Of a DNA stretch of 64,000 bases, positions 24,201 through 36,610 are shown in pieces (the first letter of the stretch is position 1; each line of letters begins with the position of its first letter). Source of the stretch: Luidia sarsii (lineage: Eukaryota; Echinodermata; Asteroidea; Paxillosida; Luidiidae). The position numbers were made by a program, and so were the translations under genes. The notes beneath the pieces were generated by a model that worked only from the letters and a program-made list of their open reading frames with translations, searched no databases and had not been told where the DNA came from. Location: positions 12,817,119-12,881,118 of the forward strand of contig OX465119.1 of assembly GCA_949987565.1 (NCBI GenBank), in the 5' to 3' direction.

Positions 24201-27200
24201 CCGGTCAGGATGTGCTTGTCCGGACCGCTGGCGATGCCGCTGGTCACTTTGGGCATGGAGACAGGAATATTCAGGTAAGGATCGTTGTCCTCTGTGGATC
24301 AGAAAAGAAAAAAAAAACAGGAAGAAAATTAAGAAAACGGGTTCACTTCCAATAACAAAAACCCTTACTCCTGCGGCATCTATGATTCTGATCAAACATT
24401 CTCATTGACAGTGTGCCCTATACTCTGGTGCATTGGGCTTGTTTTGTGATGCCCTTTTTGCCCTTTGTGATTACCCCAATTTGACTTACCCTCCAACTGT
24501 CCAAGAGCTATCGGCTCTTTTCAGAGCCACCCTCCATCTCAGGGTTTTTTAACTCTTCTCAGAGCGACACTTAAAATTCCTATCTCCGGCCTTCCTGGGT
24601 CCCTCTCTAACTTCTTCTTTTTCTTAAAATTTAGTGGGCCTGACGTTTCGATCCTAGCAGGACCTTTCTCAAAGGCAGAGAAAGGTCCTGCCTTTGAGAA
24701 AGGTCCTGCTAGGATCGAAACGTCAGGCCCACTAAATTTTAAGATTTGCATTTTGGTAATTTTAGTCAGTAAGCAGTTTGCAACATCTTTGGATATCAGT
24801 TCTTCTTTTTCTAGCACTTAACCTTGAGTGGGTTTTCAGCCTTGTTTTGGGCGATCTTGCATTACATTTTGTTTTTAAACATCTCAAAAGAGATGACTTG
24901 TGAGTCGTCACCGCAGACTTCCCACTTTGCAAACCTTCCCACCTCCTCGCACCCCCCCCCCCCATGATGCAAACATTTCAAAATCTTTTACTCACTCATC
25001 TGTTGGTGGTCCCGGGTGTCGTAGAAGCAGATCTGGCACTGGTGGCCCATGGCCTTGTCCGTGCTGTAGAAGAGGGTGTTGCCGCTGTAGGTGAACCCGC
25101 AGGACCGGACCGCCGACTGTGACTCAAACGTGTTGATGCACTTCCCTGTTCAGACAACAAAATTACCCCCCCCCACAAAAAAAAGACACTCAGTTCTCCG
25201 AGTCAAACAAAATTCTTACAGTTACAGGTTGAAAAAAAGGCATCATTGGGGACCCTTTGGGGACACTTCGGGAGCCCCTGAGGAACCCTTTTAGGACACT
25301 TCGGGAGCCCCTAAGGAACCCTTTTAGGACACTTTGGGAGTCCCTGAGGAACTCTTTTAGGACACTTTGGAAGCCCCTGAGGAACCCTTTTAGGACACTT
25401 CGGGAGCCCCTAAGGAACCCTTTTAGGACACTTTGGGAGTCCCTGAGGAACTCTTTTAGGACACTTCGGGAGTCCCGGAGGAACCCTTTTAGGATTATCG
25501 GGGAACCCTTTTGGGACCATTGGGTACCCATTGGGGACCCATTGGGGACTCTTTAGGGGCCCTTAAGTGACCCTTAGGGGCCGTTTTGAAAGGGACCCTT
25601 TGGGGACCCTAGGGGATGCTTTGGAGAACCTTGGGAACCCTTTGGTAGACCCTTTGGAGACTCTCCGGGGGACCCCAGCCCTCGTAGGACTCTCACCTGT
25701 CTCGCAGTCCCATAGCTTGCTTGTGTTGTCTCCTGCACCTGTCAGAACCTTGGTGGTGTTCCCTGTGCCTCTAGTCAAGGAATCCAAGGCACATCTCAAG
25801 TGCAAGTGCAAGTCATTTGAGCTGAGTCATGGGTCACAAAGGCTGAGCCTCTAGTCCAAGTCACCTTATCATTCAATACTGTTTTGACAATATTTTTTAT
25901 CTTGTCACGTGAACCGGCATTAGTGCTACTAGTACTAGCACTGTATATGAAATGAAAAAGTCTGTTTAACCATCTCCCAGCATGCATCAAATTATTTGAT
26001 GGCATTTTGTTTCATCTCGTCACACAAATCGGGGCTAGATTTCAGACTATTCTAGATTTCAGACACCGTAAAAGGGTGGAAATCCGCAATACACCACCTA
26101 TTGCTTTGTAGACAACTGCAATTGTCCAGCATGCCCAAAAAAATTTGACCCACAATTTTCTCCAAAATCATAATTCTTTTTTTAGTGATATAAAAAAATG
26201 TGGCAAACTGCTTACTGACTAAAATTACCAAAAAGCAAATCTTAAAATTTAGTGGGCCTGACGTTTCGATCCTAGCAGGACCTTTCTCAAAGGCAGAGGC
26301 AAAGGCACTCTGCCTTTGAGGAAGGTCCTGCTAGGATTGAAACGTCAGGCCCACTAAAATTTAAGAATTATTTTTTTAGAGAGTGTTCGTGAATATGCCA
26401 TCAACAGGAACCACCTCCAGGAAGAAAGCCGCACCCGGGTGAATATGCACTTCCTAAAATAAAATCTTTCCCAGATCGGGTCCCAGTCCAATTCAGTAGG
26501 TCCGAGTCCCTGTCATACAAGTCTGGTGTCGGTCCCCTCCACCCCACCCCACCCCACCCCACCCCCCCCCCCAACAAACAAAAAAAACTTGGAAGGATAC
26601 AGTTGACGTCCAGGCACCACACGGCTCCCGTGTGACCATCGTACGTGCCCAGTCGTTCGCCGTTCAGCGCAAACCAGACGGTGGGATGCGTGTCCTTGGC
26701 ACAGGAGAAGAGAAGGTCGCCCTCTGGATTGTAGCGGATCTGAGTGACGGCCCTCTCATGGCCGTTCAGCGCAATCGGTTTCTGATCGGGGGAAAATCCA
26801 AAGACGCAGTAGTTGATGAGTGATTAACGGACCGTGATTTCCTGCTGAAAGTGAAAAGCTTGGAACCTACTAAAGCCTAAGTAAAGGGCGATTGTAAGGG
26901 TCTAAGTTACTCAGACTAGTGTAACGGCAGTGCAAAATTTTCCCAAAACCACGCAGTGCAAACTCTTGTCTTGAGTTGAAGTTGAATTTTGATTTTGGGA
27001 AATGGAAATGGAATGTTTCAGTAAAATCAAATTAATGGCACACCGAAATTCCTGAAAAAGCGTCTGCTCAACTAAAGTAAAGGTATTCTCAAGAACTGCC
27101 GAAAAATACTTTACCAAGTAAGATGTAACAATTTGCTCATAATCTTAGAAGAAGAAAAAAAAGCCCCAAAAGTGGTCAAGTTGCTTTAGCCTTTTTTAGG

Positions 27201-27371
27201 CCTACAATGATCCCGAGATCTGAACAGAGGGTCAAAACTGTCGTATTTTCACAGTACTCCCCTCCTTTTGATCGATTTTTCTGATCAAAGGAACAAAGTT
27301 CACTTAATCCAAGTTCACAGAGAATGGCCCACATTGCCAAGATCGATAATTTAGGGGGATTTTCTTACCAT
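21219..27371 (-). CDS. EIF3I: Eukaryotic translation initiation factor 3 subunit I
   Basis: The complete 325-aa model has coding exons (5'->3') 27371-27369 (ATG only), 26781-26601, 25762-25697, 25145-24996, 24291-24164, 23321-23211, 22585-22496, 22039-21873 and 21300-21219. The length equals that of human EIF3I, and identity runs along the whole chain. It is a seven-bladed WD40 propeller: [19 protein letters not shown] (8-26), [116 protein letters not shown], and [18 protein letters not shown] at the end. It is a core eIF3 subunit needed to load the 40S ribosome. One acceptor (exon 6) is CCCAAG rather than CAG. The gene is tail-to-tail with ARMC1 and head-to-head with the GREB1 interval. Confidence 0.97.
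22215..22494. repeat. 22-bp minisatellite abutting an EIF3I splice donor
   Basis: About 12 copies of CATGGCAGCCATGTGGCAGT plus CA. It runs up to the GTGAGT donor of the EIF3I exon at 22496-22585; the unit is itself partly palindromic. Confidence 0.92.
24622..24799. mobile_element. S1 retroposon, hairpin copy c
   Basis: A fold-back arm plus full tail (GCAGTTTGCAACATC, GATATCA) flanked by an exact 13-bp duplication TTCTTCTTTTTCT. The centre contains GGCAGAGAAAGGTCCTGCC. Confidence 0.88.
25250..25695. repeat. 33-bp minisatellite grading into GGGACCC-rich repeats
   Basis: The unit is about GGAACCCTTTTAGGACACTT plus CGGGAGCCCCTAA. The 33-bp period keeps frames open on both strands. It ends next to the EIF3I exon at 25697. 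Confidence 0.9.
26186..26365. mobile_element. S1 retroposon, hairpin copy d
   Basis: Tail end first (TGATATAAAAAAATG), then the arm and a fold-back with centre GGCAGAGGCAAAGGCACTC. Flanked by AATTCTTTTTTTAG / AATTATTTTTTTAG, a 14-bp target duplication. Confidence 0.88.
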
Positions 27372-27920
27372 ACTGCCGGTGAAGTTGTGTCGTAATCTCC
27401 AGGTTTTTTCGCGGACAACGCTGGGCACATGTACTTCTGTCTGGCACCCACAGTCACCACGCGCAATACGCACTATACTTCCGACTGGCACCACTTCAAA
27501 ATTACCCCCTGCATGGTCGTGCGTCAAGGCCTTGTCTTTTGTATTGGCTACGACTTCGTATTCAACACGCGTTAATGGAAGCCGCTGGCTTACGTCTTCA
27601 TGGGCTATTCTTATAGAGTGATGTGTTATTTGCAGCCCAAGCCACCGTAGGCACTACCGCGGCGCAGAGGCAAAGGCAATTCGCCCCAACAGTGTCGCCC
27701 CAATGTCGTAGGTTTTAACACGCGCCGATACGCTATGTACAAAATACGCCCACCGTCTGCACCAGCAGAAAGATCATAATTAATTTTGGAGAATAAAAAT
27801 TAGTTTAAAATAATGTGCACAATTTGATACATTTGGAATGCAATTTTGAGATATCTTTGTTTTGCGTACCGGTAAAGTTTCCCTCTAGTTGAAAGACTAG
27901 TTAACTATAATTATTTTAGG
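27372..27920 (-). promoter_or_regulatory. EIF3I 5' UTR and promoter region
   Basis: The EIF3I ATG is the last codon before a GTAAGA donor, so exon 1 upstream of 27371 is 5' UTR. The following ~350 bp are moderately GC-rich with no convincing coding exon; the start site is not defined. Confidence 0.4.
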
Positions 27921-28090
27921 TGATATACAAAAATGTTGCAAACTGCTTACTGACTAAAATTACCTAAATGTAAATCTTAAAATTTAGTGGGCCTGACGTT
28001 TCGATCCTAGCAGGACCTTTCTCAAAGGCACTCTGCCTTTGAGAAAGGTCCTGCTAGGATCGAAACGTCAGGCCCACTAAATTTTAAGAT
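27921..28090. mobile_element. S1 retroposon, hairpin copy e
   Basis: Full tail (TGATATACAAAAATGTTGCA), arm, centre CTCAAAGGCACTCTGCC, inverted arm. Flanks ATAATTATTTTAG / ATAATTATTTATAG form a target duplication of about 13 bp. Confidence 0.88.
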
Positions 28091-28959
28091 ATAATTATTT
28101 ATAGTATAATTATTTGGAAAGGTCACCACTTTTATAGGCTCGGCTTTGTATCCCGGTACAGTGAAAGTCTTCTCTTCCACTTTCAAATTTTTTTTTCAAA
28201 AGTTCCGTGTCAGTTTTCTCTTTTATTAATGTTTGACTTTAATTTGGAATGAGAGAGAAAAAAGATTAGCCAAAACGTAACCCCCCCCCCCCCTCCCCCC
28301 GCAATCGGGGTGCGGCGTCACCTTCGAAAAGATGGTGAACGCAAATTCGACCACTGGAGGCTGTAGCCTACAATAATTCTATTAATATTCTCTCTTTATG
28401 AAAATCGTACGTGAGAAGCTCATAGGTAATTTTCGTAGGTTGTTTTTAACAATAAGATAAGCACACTTTATTTAAGTTGCATTCCCCTTTAGATAGGGGA
28501 AAGGATGCAACAAAACAAAGGACACATTCATGGCAAAAAATGGTCTGTAGAAAAAAATGACCAAACACGAAAATCAATTTAGATTACTTTGCCGGGTTAT
28601 AATAATATCATTATGTGAATAATTGAATAGCCTATAGGACACAATGTCCGTGATCTATCTTACGACTCACAGACCAGACTATTCGAGTTTATGACCAATA
28701 GTCAGCAAATCACATGCAACACGTACCTGTAGCTCTCCACCAAAATGTAAAAATAAACAAAGTAAACGGACTAATTATAATTATAGCTTGAAGGACAATG
28801 CTTCTTTGAAGCTAGTACGACCAAAATAATCCTATTTTCGGACTTTGGTACACTCGATGTACATGTACGTCATACACCCTCAATTTACCGACACGGTTTC
28901 TCAATGACAACGGTCCTTACTGAAGTTCTTAACGCGTGTTCGATCTTTGCACCTTGTTG

Positions 28960-29485
28960 GAGTGACCACGGTTGGGTTTTTTTCCATGCACGTACGTACG
29001 TACGGGCAAGAGCTGCATGGGTTCAATAACACGCGGTTTCTGCTACCCCAGACCTGAACTTTTGCCGCGTTCCAATACATATATACACGTCGGACGTACC
29101 CCCCAGAAGCTACCGTACGTGAACTTTGGTTGCAGTTCGCGCTTCGGGAGAAGAGACCAAGGTCTAAAAGATAAACATCGAAGCTGCAGGCAGGCGTCGA
29201 GACGGTACGAGAGGGAGGAAAGGCGAGAGGGTCCGCGAGTTGCTGCTACTGATGATAACGATCATTATTTTTTTTTATCGTGGTCCCATGAAGGCTATCT
29301 TCGTATCCGATGGTGCAGTCGTGACGATTGAGACAGACGGGGCGGAGAAATTCAAACGCCAGGAAGATTTCAAGGAAGAATCCATAATGATGGCGGACGG
29401 GTTAGAGAAGCCGCTTTTATTAACCTGGTTGTGAGGAGTGTTCGCGCCGCGCGCACACCGACTCAACACTGCATGCCACGCACAG
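28960..29485 (+). promoter_or_regulatory. Candidate GREB1 promoter / non-coding exon A
   Basis: CpG-rich sequence in an AT-rich interval, ending at a strong donor CACA|GTAAGTAAG (29485). No conserved protein is encoded. Assignment to GREB1 is by position and strand only. Confidence 0.25.
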
Positions 29486-30199
29486 TAAGTAAGCCACGCC
29501 TCTTTGGTATTGCGTTCGTGAGTTGAGGGCGCATCTAGCTAGCTAGAACCTTGATCAAGGCGTTGTCCGACGATATGTGACCCGGCACAACGACATGAGG
29601 AATATCCCACCAAAACACTTTTCGAGTAAACGATGCCTGGAGCTAAAGTATCTTCACAATTCGATTAAAAAAAAAAAATTGAAAAAATATTTTTGGAAAA
29701 ATCAAGTATGACGATCGATATCGTATAATATACCGAAGAGACTGCCGAGCTGATTATCATAAAGTGTGGACCACAACTTATTTTTAAATAAGGGGTCTTT
29801 GGAGGGTAATTAACTGATACATTGTATAACAAAGCTGAGGACAACTGGCTGGAGGTTCACTCTTCAATTTGATGTGTAATTTGGACCATGTCTGGCTTTA
29901 AAATAATATGGCCCTATTTGGCTGTAGAAATGGAGGGTCCCTCCCAAAATCTTTACAAAAGTTCTACTTGGATGGCTACACATTAGGGCTGGTTTTTCTG
30001 GGGGTAATTAGCAACAAATCTAATCGGCTAAGGACACTAGAATTTAAATGAATCTGAGAGATGAAGGTCCAAACTAAAACTGAGAAACTTTTGGGTGTGG
30101 AATAATTTGCTTCAAACGTGAGTGTCCTTGTGCAGTGTTCAATGGGAGCTCGATTTAGTATTCTGCACCCTATAATAGTTTCTTTTTTTAGGGGGCGCC

Positions 30200-31000
30200 C
30201 TCATTGTTCAACCGGTGTAAATTTTTGCACGCCGCTCCGAGCCCCTCCGACGCTACCTGCCCTCCCCCGCTCGATAGTGTGTCGCCCCTCGAGGGGTCTT
30301 CGACGTCCCTGACGTCACAGGTCTAGTCTAGACCAGACAGACGGACGGACCCCAAGATAAAGGGGGAAAAAAAGAAAAGAAAAAAAACCACCACACACAA
30401 AAACCCCTCACCCGAAGAAAATTAACATCTAAGGGCCAGGACGGTGCAGATGTGACAAGAAGCCCCCTCGGACGAAACGAACCTGTCCCAAGTCTCCGTA
30501 AGTTGCCCGATCCTCGTATTTTGTGGCAGGTGTATCTATAATATCTGTGAAAGCGTGGGGTGTTTTTTTGGGGGGAGGGATTTAGGACGGGGGTAGAATA
30601 CCGGTCTGGCGGTACCGTGTGGTGGGGGGAAGGTACAGGCTGGGGTAAAGGCTTTTGTTGAGCCGGTGCGGGCAATGGGTCCGAGCTTGTTTGTTCTCCT
30701 GTACCCAGTCGATAATGAAATCCGATGTGCTTTCCTTGACCGCTGTGCTATCTGCGGTGTGTAGTAAAGAGCATTAGTACTAGTAGCAGGGTGGGGGGAA
30801 AAAATGGCGCCGTGGATCGGGTGGGAGCGATCACCGGAGCGCTGGGCCTCGTGTAAATGTTGGCGGTATACGGGACGACGGAGGCCACCGTGGCCCGGCC
30901 CGTCGGTGCCGCCGTCCTTGGGAGTCGTGTCCCAGGGGAGGGTGTCGTGGCCCACACGGCCCGCTGGTCGAACCGCCGTGCCGCGCTTTTAATCTCTAAC
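30200..31000 (+). promoter_or_regulatory. Candidate GREB1 promoter / non-coding exon B
   Basis: A GC-rich patch with a consensus CRE TGACGTCA at about 30310, a donor TCTCC|GTAAGTTG at 30498, and a YY1-like AAAATGGCGCCG near 30802. Function is inferred. Confidence 0.25.
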
Positions 31001-31989
31001 ACGTGCTATTCTTTTTCTTTTCTCTTGTTGCGTGCACGTCGTGCCACGAGGCGAGGATACACGCATTTTTTGGGGGGGTTCCACTGGAATTATTGAATTA
31101 TTAACAGAGTATAAAGTGACCGAATGAAGTCGATTTTGTACTGGTTTAAGGCATGGTTGAGGGTACTGTGAGTGTGACTATTATTGTAAAAAACAAAAAC
31201 GTGTATCTTTGCTTTAAAATGGGATACATTCTTTTGTTGTTTCTTATCTTGTTTTATTACTATTAGCTTATTAATTATTCATAATTTGAGAACAGCTTGA
31301 AAATGAAAACAACATTATATGGTTATTCACGACTTTAACCATGATAAGTGTGTAATGTACCTTGCTACCAAGATAATGAGTAGCCTATGTGATGCTTAAA
31401 ATGCCTATGAAATGCAAATTTACCGATTTAATTGATTATTTTCTGATTTAAAATTTTGATTCAATTTTGTTCCAGGAAAGAAAGATAATTATTTATTTAT
31501 GGCTCAGGTTTTTGTTTTTGTTTCAATGATGGTTCATGCCAGTCAAATTCAAGAGGCATCTACAGTACATTACTATTGAGAGATTGAGAGAAGGTATCCT
31601 CTTAAGTGTTATCGCAATATTTCAACGATTTTATGCTCATCAGGGAAATGGAAATAGATGAACTTTTACTTCTTTATTCTGCAGACATAATTGCCATCCT
31701 CCCAGATTCTTTTTTTTTTTTTTTACAAGAGGACGTGATGCCGTCTGAGTTAGGGGGTATTTTTTTTTTTTTCAGTAAATTTTTGTAGAATGTTTGAATG
31801 CTGAGTGTTTCCGTTTTTAAGGCAGCCAGTAAATATTTAGACTAGATTTTAATTACTGCACATGTACATGTACCTGTATAATGTATTCCATCGTTGAAGA
31901 GTTTGTGTATTTCCGGGGGGGGGGGGACTTGTGAATTACACAGGTACACGTGTACAGTACATGCACCAAGTTGAGCATATGGTCATAAC

Positions 31990-32146
31990 TGATATACAAA
32001 AATGTTGCAAACTGCTTACTGACTTAAATTACCAAAATGCAAGTCTAAAATTTAGTGGGCCTGACGTTTCGATCCTAGCAGGACCTTTCTCTGCCTTTGA
32101 GAAAGGTCCTGCTAGGATCGAAACGTCAGGCCCACTAAATTTTAGA
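31990..32146. mobile_element. S1 retroposon, hairpin copy f
   Basis: Tail first, fold centre CTTTCTCTGCCTTTGAG, with flanks ATATGGTCATAACT / ATGTGGTCATAACT (14-bp duplication, one mismatch). Confidence 0.88.
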
Positions 32147-32689
32147 TGTGGTCATAACTGTTAACTGTTACGACTACAAGCTATAAATGTGAGCAAGCTT
32201 ATATTCCCTATTGGAGGCCCTTGCAAATGTATACGTGGAGTTATTCACATCACTAACTCTGGTAGTGGAGTAATCCCTTAAATAAGATTTGGGTTGGGAG
32301 GGGAGGGGAGGATGTGCCAGATCTTGAAAAGAATTTTGAAAATGACCGGACATCTTTTGTAAACTTTGTAAACCACTCTCTGCTTAATTGAGTTGCCTCT
32401 CGCAAACCCTTTTCCACACACAGGTCGAGTGGGCGACTAAAAGAAAGAAAAAAATAGAAAATTGTTCTTTGTTCGTGTCACTATTTACATATTTGCTGAT
32501 TGGAAACTTGATTTTGTTTTTATTTTAAACTTGGAATAAAAGAAGGTTTAGTGACTTGCAAATTTCAGATGTTTTTTTTTTTCCATTGGGACTCATTTTC
32601 GCGGATCCCATCCCAAATTTATGGTCAATTTTTTTTTCTTTTCTATTTCTATCCCCTTCCCATCCTAACCCTCTTGTACTGTTTACATG

Positions 32690-33072
32690 GAACCCTCCTC
32701 AATCATTCACAATCCTCCACAATCCTCCAGTGTAAATTCAACAACCTTCCTCAATCCTCCACAATCCTCCGCAATCCTCCAAGTTCTCATTGTAGCATGC
32801 TTCCTCAATCCCCCACAATCCTCCAAGTTCTCAGTGTAGCATGCTTCCTCAATCCTCCACAATCCTCCAGTGTAAATTCAACAACCTTCCTCAATCCTCC
32901 AGTGTAAATTCAACAACCTTCCTCAATCTTCCACAATCCTCCAAGTTCTCATTGTAGCATGCTTCCTCAATCCTCCACAATCCTCCAGTGTAGATTTAGG
33001 CCTAACAACCTTCCTCAATCCTCCGCAATCCTCCAACTGGAAATGTTCTTTTTTGCCTCAATCCTCCAACGC
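32690..33072. repeat. Irregular minisatellite CCTCAATCCTCCACAATCC
   Basis: Blocks of CCTCAATCCTCCACAATCC alternate with AGTGTAAATTCAACAACC and AAGTTCTCATTGTAGCATGC modules in a higher-order pattern of roughly 40-70 bp. Confidence 0.9.
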
Positions 33073-33520
33073 AACCTGGAGGATTACGGAGGATTGAGGA
33101 AGGTCAGGGTTTTTACAGAGTAGAAACAAAAATCCAAATTGGCAGAGGATAGGTGATGCTGAACATTCCGAGTGGGCATTTGTTATTTTTCACAGCAAAA
33201 TCATCCGAGATACAGGACCCCACGAATCCCTCGCTTTTCTTCACAAAGACCCCAAAAAAACGAATTTCATGAGTCGTACAGATATAGATCAAGTCAATCT
33301 TGACGAGTGAGATTAATTTCCCAACCAGCAAATAAATTATATTAAGATGGGGAAGCATTGCTCATCATGTGTGTCCGAAAAAACAACAACCCCAAAACCC
33401 CCAAATTTACTGGACGGAATCTGCGAAGTTAGGTGGATGCAGGTTGTAGGGCCCCTGTACACATTATACTCTACCCTGTACATGTTAATAAGACTTAAGG
33501 CTTTGCATGGTGGGTGAATC

Positions 33521-33767
33521 AATATAGGAAGGTTTGCTGTGACACCATGTATCAGGTCTCTTAAAGGAAGAGGTTTGGTTCTGAAAAGAACCTGAGTGGT
33601 AACTCGACGTTTCGACCAGTATGCTCTGGCCGTCATCAGGAGAATGATGATGACGGCCAGAGCATACTGGTCGAAACGTCGAGTTACCACTCAGGTTCTT
33701 TTCAGAACCAAACCTCTTCCTTTATTAAGAGACTCAATGCATGGTGTCACCACAAACCTTCCTATAC
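33521..33767. mobile_element. S2 SINE tail, perfect-style fold-back with two tails
   Basis: Two arms of about 115 bp, each carrying the S2 tail (TATAGGAAGGTTTG on the left; CACAAACCTTCCTATA on the right) and the module with GGTCGAAACGTCGAGTTACC. They meet at a short loop CATCAGGAGAATGATGATG. Confidence 0.8.
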
Positions 33768-35437
33768 CTGTACATGTACATCGTTGTTGACACAGGGCTG
33801 AGTCTGTGAGAGTCGCAGGTAGCTCCTTGCTCAGAGTGCAGGTGCACTCAGGCACATACTCTCTTGAAAAAAAACAAGGGGCAGGGTGCGGTGCCATGGC
33901 GGTGTGGTGGAGGTGGAGGCGATGGCGATTGCGGTTGTTATTCAAAATGAAAATCATGATGGACTACTTAAGCTGGGGGCCGTTACGGCATATAATCCCC
34001 TCCCCATTGGTGTTGGAGCGCTGGGGTGAGAGTAAGGAGGGTTTGCTGTGAAAGGGAGGGAGGCGGGATGATTGTGGGTAGGATGGCGGGAACCCTTTGC
34101 ATTCAATGTGTGGTGATCTTTTGGCCTTGAAGGAAACAAGGGTACTGTCAGCATCCCTTGGGAAGATTAACCCTCTGTTCTCCCCTCTCTTCCCTTATCC
34201 GGTCCATCGCTATTGTCCCGGCTTTAGTCATTGCTCACCAAACCTTATCCCATTCATCCCTCCCCTGACCCCCCTCTCCCTGACAAACAAAACGCTCGAT
34301 TTTTTTTTCTCCTTCCTCGGCCCTCTCTCTCTCTCTCTCTCCTTTTTATGCCTAAGGGGCTCTTTCGCTTAAAGAAAGGAAGCAGGGGATGGGGGACGGC
34401 TTTAGGAAGTTTGGCGTCTGCTTTTCAAAAGCAGTTGTCCGGGGCGGCCTTGCTTTGGAGAATGGGACAGGGGTGGGGGTGCTGAAGGTGGTGTATGACA
34501 AGAGACACTAGATTGATCAATAAATACAGAAAGAAGGTTGTAAAAAAAAAACACCACACAACCCACTAGGTTGGATCCTCTATAAGCTCGGAAGGTGTCT
34601 AAACAGGTTAGCATTTTTTGTTCTCTGTTTTCCCCACCACTCTCCCTCTCTCCTCTTCTCCCACTTCTTCCCCTACCCGTCATTTTTGGAAGCTGCGCTT
34701 CTTCAACTTTTTTTCTTTCCCTCTTTCCCTCCCCCTATTCTTTGGGCTGAGAGACACGAGGCTGAATTGAATGAATGAGTAAACTGAAATCTGCCATGCT
34801 GGACAAGACAGTGTGGATGTATATTCACAGCGAAAAAGTATTTATAGGTTTGCGGTGTCACGGTCTCATCTATCCGCCGTGCTCGGATTTCCAAAACGCG
34901 ACCGAACGCCCCGAACGTATGTGCAGTAATGCCCCGTATATGCTCACTTAAGGGCCGTTCTGAGTTCCTATATCAAGTAAAGGTCAAGAAATTTGCATAC
35001 ACACGCAGGGGTCACATACTGCGGTCGAGCAGGGTACGGTCGTGCGTACCCATGTACAGTACAATGTACATGTACGTACGTGCATGGTACGTGTAAGTGG
35101 TTTTTGCGGCAATTTCACAAGCCATGGCGTCAAATGTCAGGTTTGACGAATACACGAATATGTGCCTCAGAATCTTGCAATACCTGCGGAGCAGAACTTA
35201 AGATTCCAGGCCAAAAACCCACGTGTTTGATGCCTATCACATGCATACATCTCATACGTACGTACATGTAACGTAACGTGTGTTGCAGTGCGACTGGAGA
35301 GATCAGCACGCCAGATAACTGAGCACGCTACGGTAACGTGCTCAGTTATCCAGTGCGCTCTTCCGGATATCCGCGCACGGCGGAAAGATGAGACCGTGAC
35401 AGCGGTAACGCCATGCCAAATTCTCTTTTGTCAGGAG

Positions 35438-35545
35438 ACTGGCTCCTGAAGATGAATAGAGCATACTCTTCGAAACGTCAAGTTCCTCCAGTTCTTTTTA
35501 GATCCACAAATTCTCTCAAAAGATAATTTTGCATGGTGTAATTAA
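35438..35545 (+). mobile_element. S2-related fragment with stem-loop module
   Basis: GGCTCCTGAAGATGAATAGA, then CATACTCTTCGAAACGTCAAG, and a tail TTTGCATGGTGTAATT. Confidence 0.55.
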
Positions 35546-35686
35546 GCCATTAAGCTATTACTTCTTCTGCTACTCTCACCATGAAGAACTTCAAAATTCA
35601 TAGATTATTGGAGCCCAAGGAGTCATTGGTTAGATATTCCTCGTATTAGAAGTCTTCCTTCCTCTTTTGAACAACATTTCTTGCAG

Positions 35687-35933
35687 TGATATACAAAACT
35701 GTTGCAAACTGCTTACTGACTAAAAATTACCAAAATGCAAATCTCAAAATTAAGTAGGCCCGACGTTTAGATCCTAGCAGGACCTTTCTCAAAGGCAGAG
35801 TGACAAGGACAAAACAGATACATGTACACGAAGGGGGAAGAGAGTGAAAAGGACACGGATGAGAAACAAAGGACAAAGATGAAAGCTGGTAGGGTGAGAT
35901 CAAAGGGAAGGTCAATATTTCTTGCAGTGTAAA
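35687..35933. mobile_element. S1 retroposon, long unfolded copy g
   Basis: Tail, arm, then unique sequence through GGTAGGGTGAGATCA. Flanks CATTTCTTGCAGTG / TATTTCTTGCAGTG give a 13-bp duplication. It shares its 5' part with the copy at 12540. Confidence 0.8.
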
Positions 35934-36436
35934 TCTTGACGTATGATTAGAGGCAGTGGGAGTGGTACATGGTGGGCAATGGAAGCAACCTCTGAGGCCC
36001 GTAGTTGAAGTAAAACCTGGTCTAGACAGTAGACAGAATTCCAGTGTTCTTTTAAAAAGGCGCCCTGACGGCATCTGGCTGTGATCCCTTTGTCAGTGCG
36101 TGTGCATGTCAGTACTCCCTGTCAGTTTCCCCAATCAGGGTGGTTGTAAAGAAGAGTTCCCATACAGCGAGGCTCCTAACAGTCATCCAGACCCTTCCCA
36201 AGTCTTGCCAAGTCTGGCTCCGGATCAGCGTCTTGCTCTGTCTTTGTTCTCTCTCTCTCCACCACCCCCCCAGCAAAAATATACCTGGAGTTATCTATAG
36301 TATACAGTGTCTTAGAAGTAAAGGGGCCTGATGCAGCCTTTGAGAAAGCTCCTGCTGAGATTGAAATGTATGGCCTTCTTAATTGAGCACTGGGCTAACA
36401 GTGTGTCCAGCAGGGCAAACTCCCATTGAGCCTCTT

Positions 36437-36610
36437 AATTTTAAGATCTCAAAAGTTGATGCTTAAAGGGCCTAATGTTTCGATACTAGCAGGACCTTTC
36501 TCAAAGGCGTTTCCTTTGAGAAAGGTCCTGTTAGGATGGAAACGTCAGGCCCTATAACTTTTGAGATTTATGTATTGCAGGGCATTTTAGTCAGTGAGCA
36601 GTTTGCAAAC
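36437..36610. mobile_element. S1 retroposon, subfamily 2, hairpin copy h
   Basis: Variant tail TTTATGTATTGCAGGGCATT, GAGCAGTTTGCAAAC; centre CAAAGGCGTTTCCTTTGAG. A degraded relative is at 36320-36385. Confidence 0.75.

Noticed and set aside
28972..29434. Overlapping open frames of 64-119 codons in a GC-rich patch
   Set aside because: No recognisable protein and a poly-T run interrupts them; a non-coding exon or promoter is more likely.
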